DNA from: CAYOLL01 sp964404765 [NCBI: uncultured Gemmatimonadota bacterium]
GTDB taxonomy: Bacteria; 4572-55
Reading direction: 5' to 3'
Assembly: GCA_964404765.1 (NCBI GenBank)
Contig: CAYOLL010000281.1
Span: forward strand, 1 to 5,744
Length of the DNA stretch: 5,744 bases
Numbering within the stretch: position 1 is the first letter of the stretch; the number at the start of each line of letters is the position of its first letter. Under the pieces are notes generated by a model, which saw only the letters and a list, made by a program, of their open reading frames with translations, was not told where the DNA came from and did not search any database. The position numbers and the translations under genes were made by a program. Below are positions 5,053 through 5,744 of this stretch, piece after piece.

Positions 5053-5649
5053 TTATGAAGCCAGAGCGGCCTCGATGGCTTTAATAATTTTATCGCTGTC
5101 CGGTTTGTCGCTGGAACCAAAGCGGTTAATGATCTTGCCATCCCGGTTGATCAAAAACTTGTTGAAATTCCATTTAATGTCACCGCCAAATTCCGGGTTG
5201 ATCTTTTTGTCGGTTAAATACTTGTAAAGCGGCGCTTGCTTGCCGCCTTTGACCGAAATTTTACTAAACATCGGAAAGGTCACGCTGTATTTAAGAGTAC
5301 AAAATTCTTTTATTTCCTTATTGTCAGCAGGTTCCTGCCATAAAAAGTTGTTGGCTGGAAATCCCAATATCACAAATCCACGCTCTTTGTATTTTGCGTA
5401 AATGGCCTGCAAACCTTCATACTGCGGGGTGAATCCGCATTTGCTGGCTACGTTGACAATCAGCACCACTTTGCCTTTAAAATCCGCCAGTTTGACCTCT
5501 TTTCCATCAATATCGGACACTATAAAGTCGTAGATGGACGGAATTTTTTTTCCCGCTTTATCTGCCGGAGTATCCGTAGTCTGCGCCCAATCTGGACCGA
5601 TGACGAGCAGGATCAAAGCGACCAGACCCGTAAACAATGCTTTATTCAT
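5053..5649 (-). CDS. Exported 2-Cys (thioredoxin-type) glutathione peroxidase
   Basis: This 198-residue protein has an N-terminal signal peptide (about residues 1-23, ending near GPDWAQ), so it should act outside the cytoplasm, in the periplasm. The peroxidase domain follows: NVASKCGFT with peroxidatic Cys71, FPANNFLWQEP, FCTLKY with Cys117, and KWNFNKFL with Trp160 and Asn161. Cys117 is where the resolving cysteine sits in plant, insect and many bacterial enzymes that use thioredoxin. These reduce hydrogen peroxide and lipid hydroperoxides. Two positions differ from the usual FPCNQF block: Ala99 replaces Cys, and Asn101 stands where the tetrad Gln is expected. Length is normal for the family plus a leader. 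AAAGGAG lies 6 nt upstream of the ATG. It is transcribed alone, converging on the barrel gene. Confidence 0.9.
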   Translation of the reverse strand: MNKALFTGLVALILLVIGPDWAQTTDTPADKAGKKIPSIYDFIVSDIDGKEVKLADFKGKVVLIVNVASKCGFTPQYEGLQAIYAKYKERGFVILGFPANNFLWQEPADNKEIKEFCTLKYSVTFPMFSKISVKGGKQAPLYKYLTDKKINPEFGGDIKWNFNKFLINRDGKIINRFGSSDKPDSDKIIKAIEAALAS

Positions 5650-5655
5650 TTTCTT

Positions 5656-5662
5656 CTCCTTT
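5656..5662 (-). promoter_or_regulatory. Ribosome-binding site of the peroxidase gene
   Basis: On the minus strand AAAGGAG precedes the ATG (5649-5647) by 6 nt, a near-ideal Shine-Dalgarno. It supports the start that includes the signal peptide. Confidence 0.8.
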
Positions 5663-5667
5663 AAAAA

Positions 5668-5676
5668 ATTATACCA
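5668..5676 (-). promoter_or_regulatory. Candidate extended -10 promoter of the peroxidase gene
   Basis: On the minus strand TGGTATAAT is a perfect -10 (TATAAT, 5673-5668) with the TGn extension. The -35 region about 17 bp upstream (AATGCC) does not match the consensus, which extended -10 promoters can tolerate. A start about 7 nt downstream would put the ribosome-binding site at the very 5' end of the transcript, which is unusually tight and lowers confidence. Confidence 0.35.
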
Positions 5677-5697
5677 ATATTGGCATTATTGGCATTA
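5674..5697. promoter_or_regulatory. Palindrome and tandem repeat upstream of the peroxidase gene
   Basis: CCAATATTGG at 5674-5683 is a perfect 10-bp palindrome. It overlaps a tandem duplication of TTGGCATTA (5680-5688 and 5689-5697). Both lie just upstream of and partly over the candidate -10 box, where an operator for a redox or stress regulator could sit. No known regulator consensus is recognised. Confidence 0.35.
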
Positions 5698-5707
5698 TCC
5701 GCGCGAA

Positions 5708-5744
5708 ATTTAACCGCAAAGTCGGCAAAGTTTAGCGCAGAGTT
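5708..5744 (+). repeat. ATTTAACCGC-type intergenic repeat, running off the window
   Basis: ATTTAACCGC at 5708-5717 differs by one base from ATTTAACCAC at 308-317. It is followed by short CGCAAAG, CGGCAAAG and CGCAGAG words, a loose 8- to 10-base rhythm that reaches the window edge. It looks like a dispersed intergenic repeat and no coding frame is evident. Confidence 0.4.

Noticed and set aside
4531-5058. 175-codon + frame inside the barrel gene, overlapping the peroxidase end
   Set aside because: It is a frame shadow, rich in Arg, Cys, Ser and Thr, without a family pattern.

Overview
The window carries six genes on about 5.7 kb. Five are on the + strand and a convergent sixth lies at the right end. 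The sequence suggests a Gram-negative bacterium: one protein looks like an outer-membrane beta-barrel with a signal peptide and a C-terminal aromatic residue, and another is an exported glutathione peroxidase. Two genes have clear Shine-Dalgarno sites (RNA ligase and peroxidase); the others have weak or no visible site. The set of families and the abundant intergenic repeats would fit an environmental lineage near the FCB/Caldithrix-type phyla, but that is a guess and no marker gene settles it.

Layout. Positions 1-327 are non-coding and repeat-rich. They hold an AT-rich hairpin and a 140-bp inverted-repeat element with two REP-like hairpins, flanked by perfect 17-bp direct repeats. It looks like a MITE-type insertion. 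Next come a small tautomerase of the 5-carboxymethyl-2-hydroxymuconate isomerase family (328-693) and a calcineurin-like metallophosphoesterase (802-1626). A 352-bp non-coding stretch follows, with a possible promoter and six copies of an AACCCT/AGGGTT core arranged as two 15-bp palindromes inside a 10-bp inverted repeat. It leads into a pentapeptide-repeat protein (1979-2482). A stand-alone ATP-dependent RNA ligase (2573-3307) lies 19 bp before a Wzi-like outer-membrane protein (3327-5021), and the two are probably co-transcribed. The convergent exported glutathione peroxidase (5053-5649, minus) ends 31 bp from the barrel gene, and its upstream region contains a palindrome, a 9-bp tandem repeat and the start of another intergenic repeat.

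The genes do not form one obvious pathway. The only strong physical link is ligase plus barrel protein. The most notable items are the MITE-like element, the palindrome cluster in the probable leader of the pentapeptide gene, and the solitary RNA ligase beside an envelope gene. I did not find a clearly new multi-gene system.
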